6,544 nucleotides of DNA, taken from the NCBI GenBank assembly GCA_937959375.1, contig CALGLS010000364.1, forward strand, positions 1 through 6,544, in the 5' to 3' direction. Source of the DNA: an uncultured Saprospiraceae bacterium (lineage in GTDB: Bacteria > Bacteroidota > Bacteroidia > Chitinophagales > Saprospiraceae). The notes under the pieces were generated by a model. It worked only from the letters and a program-made list of their open reading frames with translations, did no database searches and was not told the DNA's origin. Made by a program: the position numbers and the translations under genes. This document shows, one piece after another, positions 1 through 6,008 of the stretch (within the stretch, counting starts at the first letter, position 1; every line of letters begins with the position of its first letter).

Positions 1-274
1 GGCATTGAGCCCGACGACACTTCCAGGTAATCCATCTCGTGGCGAACTGGTACAAATGTATGCAGAAAAGAGTGGCCGACCAATTGATAATATTGTCTTC
101 TATTATGTCTATGGTATTTTTAAAATTGCAGTTATCTCCCAACAAATTTACTATCGTTACAAAATGGGACATACACAAGATAGGCGTTTTGCTGCTTTGA
201 TTGGTGCTGTAAAAGGTTTGGGAGCTATGTCAAAACAAGCTATTCAAAAAAATAAAATTGACGATTTGTTTTAA
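1..274 (+). CDS. C-terminal end of a phosphotransferase-family (APH/COG3173, ACAD10/11-like) protein, partial
   Basis: The reading frame is open to the left edge (codons from base 2) and ends with TAA at 272-274, so only about the last 90 residues are present. The TTG at base 5 is not a credible start. The visible part contains LPGNPSRGELVQMYAEKSG, then a block around VFYYVYGIFKIAVISQQIYYRY and RFAALIGAVKGLG. This pattern is typical of the helical C-terminal lobe of COG3173 kinases, which resemble aminoglycoside phosphotransferases and the kinase domain of ACAD10/ACAD11. In characterised relatives the kinase acts on hydroxyacyl-CoA-type substrates rather than antibiotics. The catalytic loop lies outside the window, so activity cannot be judged. 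The gene ends 5 bases before the membrane methyltransferase-like gene, which suggests one transcript. The family call is from recalled sequence pattern; the substrate is unknown. Confidence 0.75.
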   Translation, partial: ALSPTTLPGNPSRGELVQMYAEKSGRPIDNIVFYYVYGIFKIAVISQQIYYRYKMGHTQDRRFAALIGAVKGLGAMSKQAIQKNKIDDLF

Positions 275-279
275 ATAAA

Positions 280-864
280 ATGACAGTAACAACCTTTCTT
301 ATCGGAGTAGGAATTTACTATGCCATCCATAGTCTGCTCGCCGCAAATGCTACTAAGCAAATGCTTCAACCACTGATCTCAAAACGAGTGTATCGCGTTT
401 TCTTTAATCTCATTTCTGTTCTCTTATTGATTCCATTGGTTTGGTTATATTTTGAAATTGATCACGAAGCTATTTTCGTGAAAACGATTACAACTAAAAT
501 ACTAGGTTGGTTAATGCTTGTCATCGGTATCCTTACCAACTTGATGGCCATTCGGCAGTATAATCTCGCAGAGTTTTCAGGCATCGCGTATTTGTCAGAC
601 TCCATCATGGAAAGTACTCCTCAGTTAAATATTTCTGGTTTGAACAAATGGATGCGGCATCCTTTGTATACCACTACTTTGTTGGTGATGTTGGGTGTTG
701 TTTTGCTTCAAGCAAATGTGGCCATGCTAGGTATTGTGATTATTTCTTTTGTTTATATTTTGATTGGAATCCAATTGGAAGAGCGAAAACTTATTGAAGA
801 ATTTGGCGCGGATTACTTGGAGTATAAAAAAGAGGTACGTATGCTTATTCCTTTTTTGTTTTGA
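280..864 (+). CDS. Integral membrane methyltransferase-like protein (ICMT/NnrU/PEMT-type fold)
   Basis: Complete 194-residue protein with an ATG start 5 bases after the preceding stop and a TGA stop. Hydrophobic segments lie at roughly residues 3-20, 40-58, 73-92 and 132-165. The conserved C-terminal signature is RHPLY (126-130), a hydrophobic pair of helices, then EERKLIEEFGADYLEYKKEV (167-186). This matches the isoprenylcysteine carboxyl methyltransferase/phospholipid methyltransferase superfamily, where the RHP and E-E-x(n)-F-G-x-x-Y-x-x-Y segments bind S-adenosylmethionine. NnrU and the methanethiol methylase MddA are related bacterial branches, and the sequence does not tell me which this is. 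It acts in the inner membrane; the methyl acceptor is unknown. Close spacing suggests co-transcription with the upstream kinase-like gene. Its last 15 codons are duplicated 223 bases downstream, which is unusual. Confidence 0.8.
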   Translation: MTVTTFLIGVGIYYAIHSLLAANATKQMLQPLISKRVYRVFFNLISVLLLIPLVWLYFEIDHEAIFVKTITTKILGWLMLVIGILTNLMAIRQYNLAEFSGIAYLSDSIMESTPQLNISGLNKWMRHPLYTTTLLVMLGVVLLQANVAMLGIVIISFVYILIGIQLEERKLIEEFGADYLEYKKEVRMLIPFLF

Positions 865-918
865 AAAAAAAAGTCAAATAAAGAATTTACTTAGAAGGTT
901 TTTGTTAGTATAATTTTG

Positions 919-1016
919 AACCACAAAGAAACAAAAGGGAACAAAAGTTTTAACGTACTTCACTTTTGTCTTAATGCGGTCGGGAGCTTTTGTTTTCTTT
1001 TGATCCTTTTGTGGTT
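919..1016. repeat. Long imperfect hairpin A, built on a CACAAAG word
   Basis: The left arm (919-947) and right arm (987-1016) are imperfect reverse complements of about 30 bases, opening with AACCACAAAG and closing with CTTTTGTGGTT. Each arm is itself a degenerate tandem repeat of ACAAAG/ACAAAAG words. The loop (948-986) contains GCGGTCG at 976-982. It lies 54 bases after the methyltransferase stop codon and could act as a 3' end stabiliser or weak terminator, although no T-run follows it. This is the same architecture as hairpin B. Confidence 0.85.
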
Positions 1017-1039
1017 GACAAAACGCGATCGAAGAAAAC

Positions 1040-1087
1040 TTGAATTACAAGAAAGAGGTGCGTATGCTTATTCCTTTTTTGTTTTGA
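1040..1087 (+). pseudogene. Orphan duplicate of the last 15 codons of the methyltransferase gene
   Basis: Read in frame this encodes LNYKKEVRMLIPFLF and a TGA stop, against LEYKKEVRMLIPFLF at the end of the gene at 280-864. There is no gene body upstream: the preceding bases are the tail of duplication copy 1, so this is a fragment and not a functional gene. Of the four codons that differ, three are silent third-position changes (TAT/TAC, AAA/AAG, GTA/GTG) and one changes E to N by two substitutions. It may be a plain duplication product or the remnant of a former tandem paralogue. Confidence 0.75.
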
Positions 1088-1109
1088 AAAAAATCTAAGT
1101 AAGGATTTA

Positions 1110-1138
1110 TTTGGAAGACTCTTGTTAATGTAATTTTG
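1110..1138 (+). promoter_or_regulatory. Candidate Bacteroidota-type promoter facing the Nudix gene
   Basis: TTTG at 1110-1113 is followed after 17 bases by TAATTTTG at 1131-1138. This fits the Bacteroidota consensus of a TTG/TTTG element and TAnnTTTG separated by roughly 17-23 bases. Transcription would begin around 1145 and run through hairpin B to the Nudix start at 1316. The equivalent place in duplication copy 1 keeps TAATTTTG (911-918) but has no TTG at suitable spacing. The motif is short and the DNA AT-rich, so chance is a real possibility. Confidence 0.3.
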
Positions 1139-1223
1139 AACCACAAAGGAACAAAAGTTCACAAAAGCTCTTTCGCATTTTTGCGTTATTGAACTTTTGT
1201 TTTCTTTTGACCCTTTTGTGGTT
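1139..1223. repeat. Long imperfect hairpin B, built on a CACAAAG word
   Basis: Left arm 1139-1170 and right arm 1192-1223 are imperfect reverse complements. The left arm reads as successive units ending CACAAAG, ACAAAAG and CACAAAAG, and the right arm carries matching CTTTTGT units. The loop contains GCGTTA at 1183-1188. This is the second copy of hairpin A within the tandem duplication, but with a shorter and different loop. It lies between the candidate promoter and the Nudix gene. Confidence 0.85.
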
Positions 1224-1315
1224 AATAAAATACGATCGAAGAAAACATACATCTCTCACCTACCACAGTTAGCGAATCAAATCCAAAACAGTTACAAATA
1301 AAAAAAGGTTACCTC

Positions 1316-1855
1316 ATGAACTGGAAAATACTAAAATCAAATTACCTAATCCACGGCAAATACCTAACAGTTCGAAAAGATCAAGTTGAACTACCAAACG
1401 GCCATCAAATTGATGATTACTATATTTTGGAATATCCCAATTGGGTAACCGTCATCGGTTTGACTAAAGAGGAGCAATTTATTATGGTTCGACAATATCG
1501 ACATGGTTTGCAAAAGGTGTTTTATGAACTATGTGCAGGAGTTCATGATGCAGCAGATACCGATTATTTAGCTACAGCCAAAAGAGAAATGTTGGAAGAA
1601 ACGGGATATGGAAATGGAGACTGGCAGGCATGGATGACTTGTTCGCCTAACCCTGGCACGCATACCAATATGAGTTATACTTTTTTGGCGACGAACCTTG
1701 AATTACTACAAGAGCAACAGCTCGATCCGGGGGAAGATATAAGTGTACACCTTTTTAGTAAAGAAGAGATAAAGGAATTGTTGATGAATAATGAAATTGC
1801 GCAGGCGATGCATGCTGCTCCTTTGTGGAAGTACTTGGAGGAAGAGGGAAGATGA
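1316..1855 (+). CDS. Nudix hydrolase, ADP-ribose pyrophosphatase-like
   Basis: Complete 179-residue cytoplasmic protein with an ATG start preceded by AAAAAAGG at 1301-1308, a modest ribosome binding site. The N-terminal part (about 1-60) is the beta-rich region usual in ADP-ribose and nucleoside-diphosphate-sugar pyrophosphatases, including FIMVRQYRHG at 55-64. The Nudix box spans G75-Y98 and ends in REMLEETGY (90-98), which supplies the metal-binding glutamates E91, E94 and E95. The box departs from the usual G-x5-E-x7-RE spacing: D81 sits where the first Glu is expected and one extra residue precedes R90. A C-terminal SPNPGTHTNMSYTFLA segment (110-125) corresponds to the substrate-side loop of ADP-ribose hydrolases. 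It probably cleaves a nucleoside diphosphate linked to X; ADP-ribose is the best guess. The stop codon touches hairpin C. Confidence 0.88.
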   Translation: MNWKILKSNYLIHGKYLTVRKDQVELPNGHQIDDYYILEYPNWVTVIGLTKEEQFIMVRQYRHGLQKVFYELCAGVHDAADTDYLATAKREMLEETGYGNGDWQAWMTCSPNPGTHTNMSYTFLATNLELLQEQQLDPGEDISVHLFSKEEIKELLMNNEIAQAMHAAPLWKYLEEEGR

Positions 1856-1954
1856 AAGTTCAAATTCAAGTATCAAGTTCAAACTCAATTTCACACAAAG
1901 CGCGGTCGATGGAATTGAACTTGAGTTTGAGTTTGAATTTTGAGCTTGATCTTT
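1855..1954. repeat. Long imperfect hairpin C, built on a TTCAAA/CTCAAA word
   Basis: Left arm 1855-1891 and right arm 1913-1954 are imperfect reverse complements. Both consist of repeated TTCAA/CTCAA units (TTGAA/TTGAG in the right arm), with a short length difference between arms. The left arm starts on the last base of the Nudix stop codon (TGA, 1853-1855). The loop contains CACAAAGCG and GCGGTCG (1902-1908), the latter shared with the loop of hairpin A. It may serve as the transcript 3' end, though there is no clean T-run. The rest of the gap to 2104 is C/T-rich DNA in which I see no feature. Confidence 0.8.
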
Positions 1955-2104
1955 CTTGGCCTTCCTTCAATAAAAAAATACTTCCCCACCATATACTATC
2001 CTCCTACCCAATTTACGTTTACCTCCTTTCCAAATCTCTTATCTCAAACACATTATAATTAATTGACCTATGTTGGTAAGGTTTTTGATTTATACTTAGT
2101 TACT

Positions 2105-3106
2105 ATGAGAAACGCATTGCTCCCTTTGCTTTTATTGCTGAGTGCTGTGTTGTTAGGTCAAAACCCATACGACAGTACTTACATTCAAACCTTTCCTGAA
2201 GACTTTCAGGTGATTAGCTCTGTGCGTTATTACCAAAGCAATATTTCAATAAAAGCCAATCAGAAAACTTCCTTGGATTATGAGCAAAATGCAACGGTGT
2301 TTGGTACTCGCCTGCAGTTTGACAAGTGGGGGATAGGCTTGAGTGTGCCTACCCGATTGTTGAGTGGTAAAAGCAATAGTTCCTCCTTTGGCGTTCAGTT
2401 GCAATTATTTCCAAAGTCCTTGATGATTAATACGGGGATACAGCGAATGAAAGGTTTTCATAAAGTTAACTTAGAAAATAGTGATATAGAAGCTTTCTAT
2501 GCAGAACGGCAGGATGTACAGCTTTTGCATATGTACCTCAATCCGATTTATGTTTTTTGTAGAAACAAATATTCCCTGCGCTCTTCGATGCAACTCACCG
2601 AGCGACAACTAAAAAGTCATGGCTCTTTTCTCGCGGCACTTCGTTTTGAGTACCTACGTCTCAAAAGTAACAGCGATATAATTGAAGCAGAACAGCTTGA
2701 TAACGTTTTGACGAATTATGTCTTTCGACAAAATGGAATAGAAGGCGGTTATTCGTACACGCAGGTGATTGCAAAGAATTTCTTCATCTCAGGAATTGCA
2801 TTAGGTGGTTTGGCGCATACGCGAACGGGGTATCAGCATGACAATAGTAAATTCCATTTTAAGAAATGGCAACTACTTCCGATCAGTGACCTAACGGTTT
2901 CATTGGGCTATCAATCGCATCGTTATGTTTCTGCCATTCAGGTCAACTACCGTAACCGACCAATCCAATCTAATGAAATACAAATGGAAGCAAATGGCCT
3001 TACAGTGCAACTCCACTTTGGAATGCGATTGCATGCGCCCGGTTTACGTCGAGCAGTAGATCAACGGACAAAGCATTTTACAGACTTGTTTGTTCCGGTT
3101 CGTTAG
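2105..3106 (+). CDS. DUF4421-family outer-membrane/periplasmic protein with signal peptide
   Basis: 333 residues from the ATG at 2105. The frame is open back to a TTG at 2063, but the ATG places a textbook signal peptide at the N-terminus (MRN, hydrophobic core 4-17, likely cleavage near Q19). After it comes PYDSTYIQTFPEDFQV (21-36), then alternating hydrophobic beta-strands, and QLTERQLKSHGSFLAALRF (163-181). These features fit DUF4421, a Bacteroidota-restricted family predicted to form an outer-membrane beta-barrel. The end, RTKHFTDLFVPVR, is not the usual terminal aromatic strand. No biochemical role is established for the family. It stands alone on the plus strand and converges with the T9SS gene across a shared hairpin. 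Family assignment is from recalled motif pattern; function is unknown. Confidence 0.75.
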   Translation: MRNALLPLLLLLSAVLLGQNPYDSTYIQTFPEDFQVISSVRYYQSNISIKANQKTSLDYEQNATVFGTRLQFDKWGIGLSVPTRLLSGKSNSSSFGVQLQLFPKSLMINTGIQRMKGFHKVNLENSDIEAFYAERQDVQLLHMYLNPIYVFCRNKYSLRSSMQLTERQLKSHGSFLAALRFEYLRLKSNSDIIEAEQLDNVLTNYVFRQNGIEGGYSYTQVIAKNFFISGIALGGLAHTRTGYQHDNSKFHFKKWQLLPISDLTVSLGYQSHRYVSAIQVNYRNRPIQSNEIQMEANGLTVQLHFGMRLHAPGLRRAVDQRTKHFTDLFVPVR

Positions 3107-3187
3107 GAATTAAATAATGAACTTACAACTTTCTGCTATTCAAGATAATCCTTTAATTTAGAACGATGATTTGTTCCTTTTGGAAAT

Positions 3188-3244
3188 AAAAAAACGGAAG
3201 TTTCTTACCATCGCAAATAATATGCTAATAAGAAACTTCCGTTT
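3188..3244 (-). terminator. Intrinsic terminator between convergent genes, oriented for the minus-strand gene
   Basis: A perfect 16-bp inverted repeat (3192-3207 and 3229-3244) encloses a 21-base loop. On the minus strand the stem is followed directly by a run of seven T (plus-strand A at 3188-3194), giving a standard intrinsic terminator 25 bases after the stop of the gene at 3270-4838. On the plus strand it is followed by GTTTGTTGTC, a poor T-run, so termination of the DUF4421 transcript would be weaker. Confidence 0.85.
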
Positions 3245-3269
3245 GTTGTCTGAGTACTTTCGTATCTTT

Positions 3270-4838
3270 CTATTTGGCAACTTTACGAATAGCCAATCCT
3301 TCTTCCGACTGAATCACAACAAAATAAATTCCAGCAGAAAGATCCTGCTCTAATTCAAAACTAAATTGTTGCTTACCATCTAGCAGGTTTTGCGCAGGCA
3401 ATAGGTTTTGAATTCGCTTACCGTTTACATCAACTAAATCAATACTAATTTCAGAAGTATTTTTTAAGTCGAATACTACTGAGAACTGATCCGTAATTGG
3501 GTTAGGAAAAACAGTTACATCTGTTGCAATTTCAACAATGTCATTTGTTGATACCATGCCAGCATTGATGTATTTTGCTAAAGTCATTTGGTAGTCTTCA
3601 CTATATGAAAAACCGGCTGCATAGATCGCTCCTGATTCTACCACAATATCACTGATGCCATTGAATGTGCTACCAACTTGAGTAATGGCCCAACCGTTGG
3701 TTCCGAAATTTGGATCTTGAAGACCAGTACTACTGAAACGAACAATGGCCATACCTGAGGCAAAACCTCCAGTACTTCCAGCTGCAATGATATCACCAGA
3801 AGAAAGAATTTCTAAATCAAAGATTGACTCATTACTATTTCGTTGAATAATCACCTGGCCGTTGTTACCAAAGTTATTATCCAAAACGCCAGCAGAAGTG
3901 AAGCGCGTTAGAAAAAAGTTGTTGTCTAATTCGTAGGTGTTAAACGCTCCGCCGCCAGTAACGATACCTCCTTGTGCATCAATCGCTATGTCGTTCAATC
4001 CTGCTATGACATCTGGATCAACGGCATGAAACACTTTCCCTGCATCACCAAAAGATGCGTCAGGTGTGCCTAGGTTATTTAATTTCATAACGAAGAGTTG
4101 ATCCTCAATGTTGAAACCTAATGATGAAGTACCACCAAGAAAAATATTATCATTCGCATCAATTGCTAATGCTGTCGCTACCTCAGAAGGAGGACTTGTA
4201 CCAAAGTCTATAATAGAAAAACCGTTTGTTCCAAAATCAGTAAACAACGAACCGTCTGGGTTGAAACAACCTACAAAAGCATCGTCTGAGAGGCCTCCAT
4301 ACGAACGTCCTGTTACAACGATTTTTCCATCAGATAAAAGTCCGATCGCTGCGATTTCATCTTCTGCAAAACTAGAGCTGCTGAATGATCCGGTTGCCAA
4401 TCCATCTACACCAAAGCTGTTATCTAACACACCATCTGCTGAGATGCGTGCTACAACGTACTCGTCTTTGCTGCTATTTCGAGCCCAGCCACCAACTAAA
4501 AATTTTCCATCAGCTTGTTCTATAATACAACTCGCTTGTCCAGCTCCAGTTCCATGAGGGATCGTGAGTGTTCCGTTTGTACCAAAACTAGTATTGATGT
4601 TACCATCTGTATCTAGACCAACGACTGTAATGGTGTTGGTGCCGTTTGGAGCTGAAACACCAGCTGCGACGAGTTGGTTACCTGATTTTGCTAAACCGTA
4701 AAAACGCGCATCTTCGCCAGGTGTTGCTACGATTTTAATGCCGTTGTCTCCAAAGCTGCTGTCTAACGTTCCGTCCTGTGCAAACAATGAAAAAGTGCAA
4801 AAAAATAAGAGAAGTAAGGTTGTGTAAAATGATTTCAT
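3270..4838 (-). CDS. Secreted delta-60 repeat (DUF5122) beta-propeller-like protein with T9SS type A sorting domain
   Basis: 522 residues, ATG at 4838, TAG stop. A signal peptide covers residues 1-20 (cleavage at FA|QDG). Seven copies of the delta-60 motif DGxLDxSFGxxG follow at about 22-33, 78-89, 135-146, 195-206, 256-267, 316-327 and 371-382, spaced 55-61 residues apart. Between them lie strands of the type DGKIVVTG (170-177) and variants of VARxxxDG. Seven such units suggest a seven-bladed propeller. Residues about 440-522 form the C-terminal T9SS sorting domain, with VFPNPITDQFSV at 443-454, GKRI (473-476), LSAGIYFVVI (500-509) and a basic end KVAK. The protein should be exported by Sec, carried across the outer membrane by T9SS and have its tail cleaved. 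The ligand is unknown. It is a single-gene unit with its own terminator. Confidence 0.93.
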   Translation of the reverse strand: MKSFYTTLLLLFFCTFSLFAQDGTLDSSFGDNGIKIVATPGEDARFYGLAKSGNQLVAAGVSAPNGTNTITVVGLDTDGNINTSFGTNGTLTIPHGTGAGQASCIIEQADGKFLVGGWARNSSKDEYVVARISADGVLDNSFGVDGLATGSFSSSSFAEDEIAAIGLLSDGKIVVTGRSYGGLSDDAFVGCFNPDGSLFTDFGTNGFSIIDFGTSPPSEVATALAIDANDNIFLGGTSSLGFNIEDQLFVMKLNNLGTPDASFGDAGKVFHAVDPDVIAGLNDIAIDAQGGIVTGGGAFNTYELDNNFFLTRFTSAGVLDNNFGNNGQVIIQRNSNESIFDLEILSSGDIIAAGSTGGFASGMAIVRFSSTGLQDPNFGTNGWAITQVGSTFNGISDIVVESGAIYAAGFSYSEDYQMTLAKYINAGMVSTNDIVEIATDVTVFPNPITDQFSVVFDLKNTSEISIDLVDVNGKRIQNLLPAQNLLDGKQQFSFELEQDLSAGIYFVVIQSEEGLAIRKVAK

Positions 4839-4860
4839 AATTAAATAAGTTTTGTCAAAG

Positions 4861-4876
4861 TTTTAGAATTCTAAAA
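4861..4876. promoter_or_regulatory. Perfect 16-base palindrome upstream of the T9SS gene
   Basis: TTTTAGAATTCTAAAA equals its own reverse complement with no loop. It ends 22 bases before the start codon of the minus-strand gene at 4838, where a dimeric regulator could bind near the promoter. A weak TAnnTTTG-like sequence (AAACTTTG on the minus strand, 4863-4856) overlaps its edge. No matching second site is seen in the window. The remainder of the gap 4877-5104 shows nothing I can identify. Confidence 0.4.
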
Positions 4877-5104
4877 AATCAGGAAAATGTGAGCGACGAA
4901 GTGTTCTCGTAAGAGGACATAAACATCTACTCAAACTCCTGTAGCTTCAATATATAAATGTATTGACCTTGGGAAAAGTAACCCCAGAAAGAAGAGAAAT
5001 TATTAGATAAAGGAAGGGGAGTTGTAAGGTGCTGACTATGTGTTAGTTGCGTCAGAGGGAACTGAGGTGTTTAACCCTGTTGATGGAAGATAAATTGAAA
5101 GATT

Positions 5105-5872
5105 TCACCAAATAAAATAAAGAAATAAAATCATCACAATCGCCATGAAAGCAAAACTAATTTTCAACGGAAGTTGCGCCACTCCAAAAGTGAAATTAAG
5201 TGTTTTCTCTAAGCCAGCAGTCACGGCAGATAATTCCGAACTTTGGATTTCAATATAATTAGGCTCTGTATCTTTTTTGTTCATCTCAGATTCTAGTAAC
5301 CTTTCATCATATTGAATCTTGTCAGAAATAAGCGTCAGTATTTTTTTGACAAAACCGTTTAGTAGGCCTCCGACGAGTGGAACCTTATCTGAGATTACCT
5401 TCCCAAGCATAGGTATGGTTACGATGTGAATGATGCCCTTAAACAAAAGACCCATGATGTTCTTTTTATTATCCGAAGTTATCTTGTTACCAATATGATT
5501 TAAATCTGAGATGGCAGACTTTAGAATGTCCAAGCTGTACTCAACAATGCTCCATAAATCGGATCTCATTTTCCAAGTTAGAAACAAAAGTCCTAAGAGT
5601 AGTCCTGTGGTTAGAAAAATGGGTAAGCCCAAAATTCCATAAATTAAATACTCCACATTCACCAAATCAATAAAAACAAAACCCAACAAGAAAATGAAGA
5701 AAGCAATAACCAGTGGTCTGATCGTTCCCCAGAAAATATATTTTGGGAATACCAACAGCTCTACAAAATTTTCAGCGACTTCTTCGTTGCGGTATTTTTC
5801 GATATCAAGTCCTAGTTCTTTTTTGATTTGAAAGGCTAGGTGATCGATGTCTTCTTGAGTTCTTATTTTCAT
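5105..5872 (-). CDS. Hypothetical integral membrane protein
   Basis: 255 residues, ATG at 5872 and TGA stop. I do not recognise the family. The N-terminal 45 residues are charged and probably cytoplasmic (MKIRTQEDIDHLAFQIKKELGL). Two strong hydrophobic helices follow at about 48-70 and 74-99. Then come a polar stretch (102-140), a glycine-rich amphipathic or hydrophobic region at 141-182 (GLLFKGIIHI, PLVGGLLNGF), a polar segment with several acidic residues (183-215), and a last membrane helix at 232-254 ending in LYFIW. There is no signal peptide and no visible catalytic motif. It has no close co-directional partner: the gaps are 266 bases to the T9SS gene and 314 bases to the upstream gene, so it is probably expressed alone. 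Evidence that it is a real gene is the length, the start codon and the coherent membrane topology. Confidence 0.75.
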   Translation of the reverse strand: MKIRTQEDIDHLAFQIKKELGLDIEKYRNEEVAENFVELLVFPKYIFWGTIRPLVIAFFIFLLGFVFIDLVNVEYLIYGILGLPIFLTTGLLLGLLFLTWKMRSDLWSIVEYSLDILKSAISDLNHIGNKITSDNKKNIMGLLFKGIIHIVTIPMLGKVISDKVPLVGGLLNGFVKKILTLISDKIQYDERLLESEMNKKDTEPNYIEIQSSELSAVTAGLEKTLNFTFGVAQLPLKISFAFMAIVMILFLYFIW

Positions 5873-5940
5873 AAATTAAGTTGTTCAATAATCCGTGTAA
5901 TTTTTATCATTGATGAGTGCGAGGTCTTCTGTCGTAGTTT

Positions 5941-6008
5941 AACTACCTAGGCACATAAAACACATAGTTTTAGCGTTAGTCTATGTGTTCTATTGTGCCT
6001 ATATGGTT
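5941..6008. repeat. Imperfect hairpin D, built on a CACATAG word
   Basis: Left arm 5941-5967 and right arm 5981-6008 are imperfect reverse complements. The left arm includes GGCACATAAAACACATAG and the right arm CTATGTGTTCTATTGTGCC. The loop of 13 bases contains GCGTTA (5973-5978). It abuts hairpin E with a one- to two-base overlap of the T-run. It lies upstream of the membrane protein gene, on that gene's promoter side. Confidence 0.85.

Larger units (their letters stand above)
817..1246 (+). repeat. Imperfect tandem duplication of gene tail plus hairpin (about 223 and 207 bp)
   Basis: Copy 1 is 817-1039 and copy 2 is 1040-1246. Both run in the same order: the last 15 codons plus stop of the methyltransferase gene, an AT-rich spacer, TAATTTTGAACCACAAAG, a long imperfect hairpin, CTTTTGTGGTT, and finally CGATCGAAGAAAAC. 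The 48 coding-end bases (817-864 against 1040-1087) differ at 5 positions. The spacer and the hairpin loop have diverged more and contain indels. The copies abut exactly: copy 1 ends with GAAGAAAAC at 1039 and copy 2 begins with TTGAATTAC at 1040. I read this directly by aligning the two segments. Confidence 0.9.

Noticed and set aside
911..918. TAATTTTG in duplication copy 1 as a promoter
   Set aside because: There is no TTG/TTTG element 17-23 bases upstream, and no gene follows before copy 2.
916..1098. A 60-codon plus-strand frame from a TTG
   Set aside because: It lies over hairpin A and the duplicated gene tail, starts at a TTG with no ribosome binding site and has no protein-like character.
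919..1223. The repeated words considered as a CRISPR array or tandem direct-repeat array
   Set aside because: The units are 7-10 bases, degenerate and arranged as inverted arms, with no spacers of uniform length and no cas genes nearby.
971..1252. A 93-codon minus-strand reading frame containing a repeated FFDRxLxTTKGSKENKSS segment
   Set aside because: The internal repeat is only the tandem duplication, whose right arms are 207 bases apart (a multiple of three). The frame runs through hairpin arms and loops and has low-complexity composition.
1675..1894. Two short minus-strand frames over the end of the Nudix gene
   Set aside because: They lie antisense to the Nudix coding sequence and hairpin C and show no domain or start signal.
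2063..2104. An upstream TTG start for the DUF4421 gene
   Set aside because: It would add 14 residues ahead of a clear signal peptide. The ATG at 2105 puts the signal peptide at the N-terminus.
3171..3353. A 60-codon plus-strand frame across the terminator
   Set aside because: It passes through the terminator stem and is antisense to the sorting-domain codons of the T9SS gene.
4108..4557. A 149-codon frame opposite the delta-60 gene
   Set aside because: It is antisense to a well-supported repeat protein; its proline/serine-rich translation reflects the complementary strand of repeated codons.
4877..5104. A possible small RNA or riboswitch in the gap upstream of the T9SS gene
   Set aside because: Only a short GTTCTC/GAGGAC stem near 4913-4928 is seen; it has no conserved motif that I recognise and no adjacent terminator.
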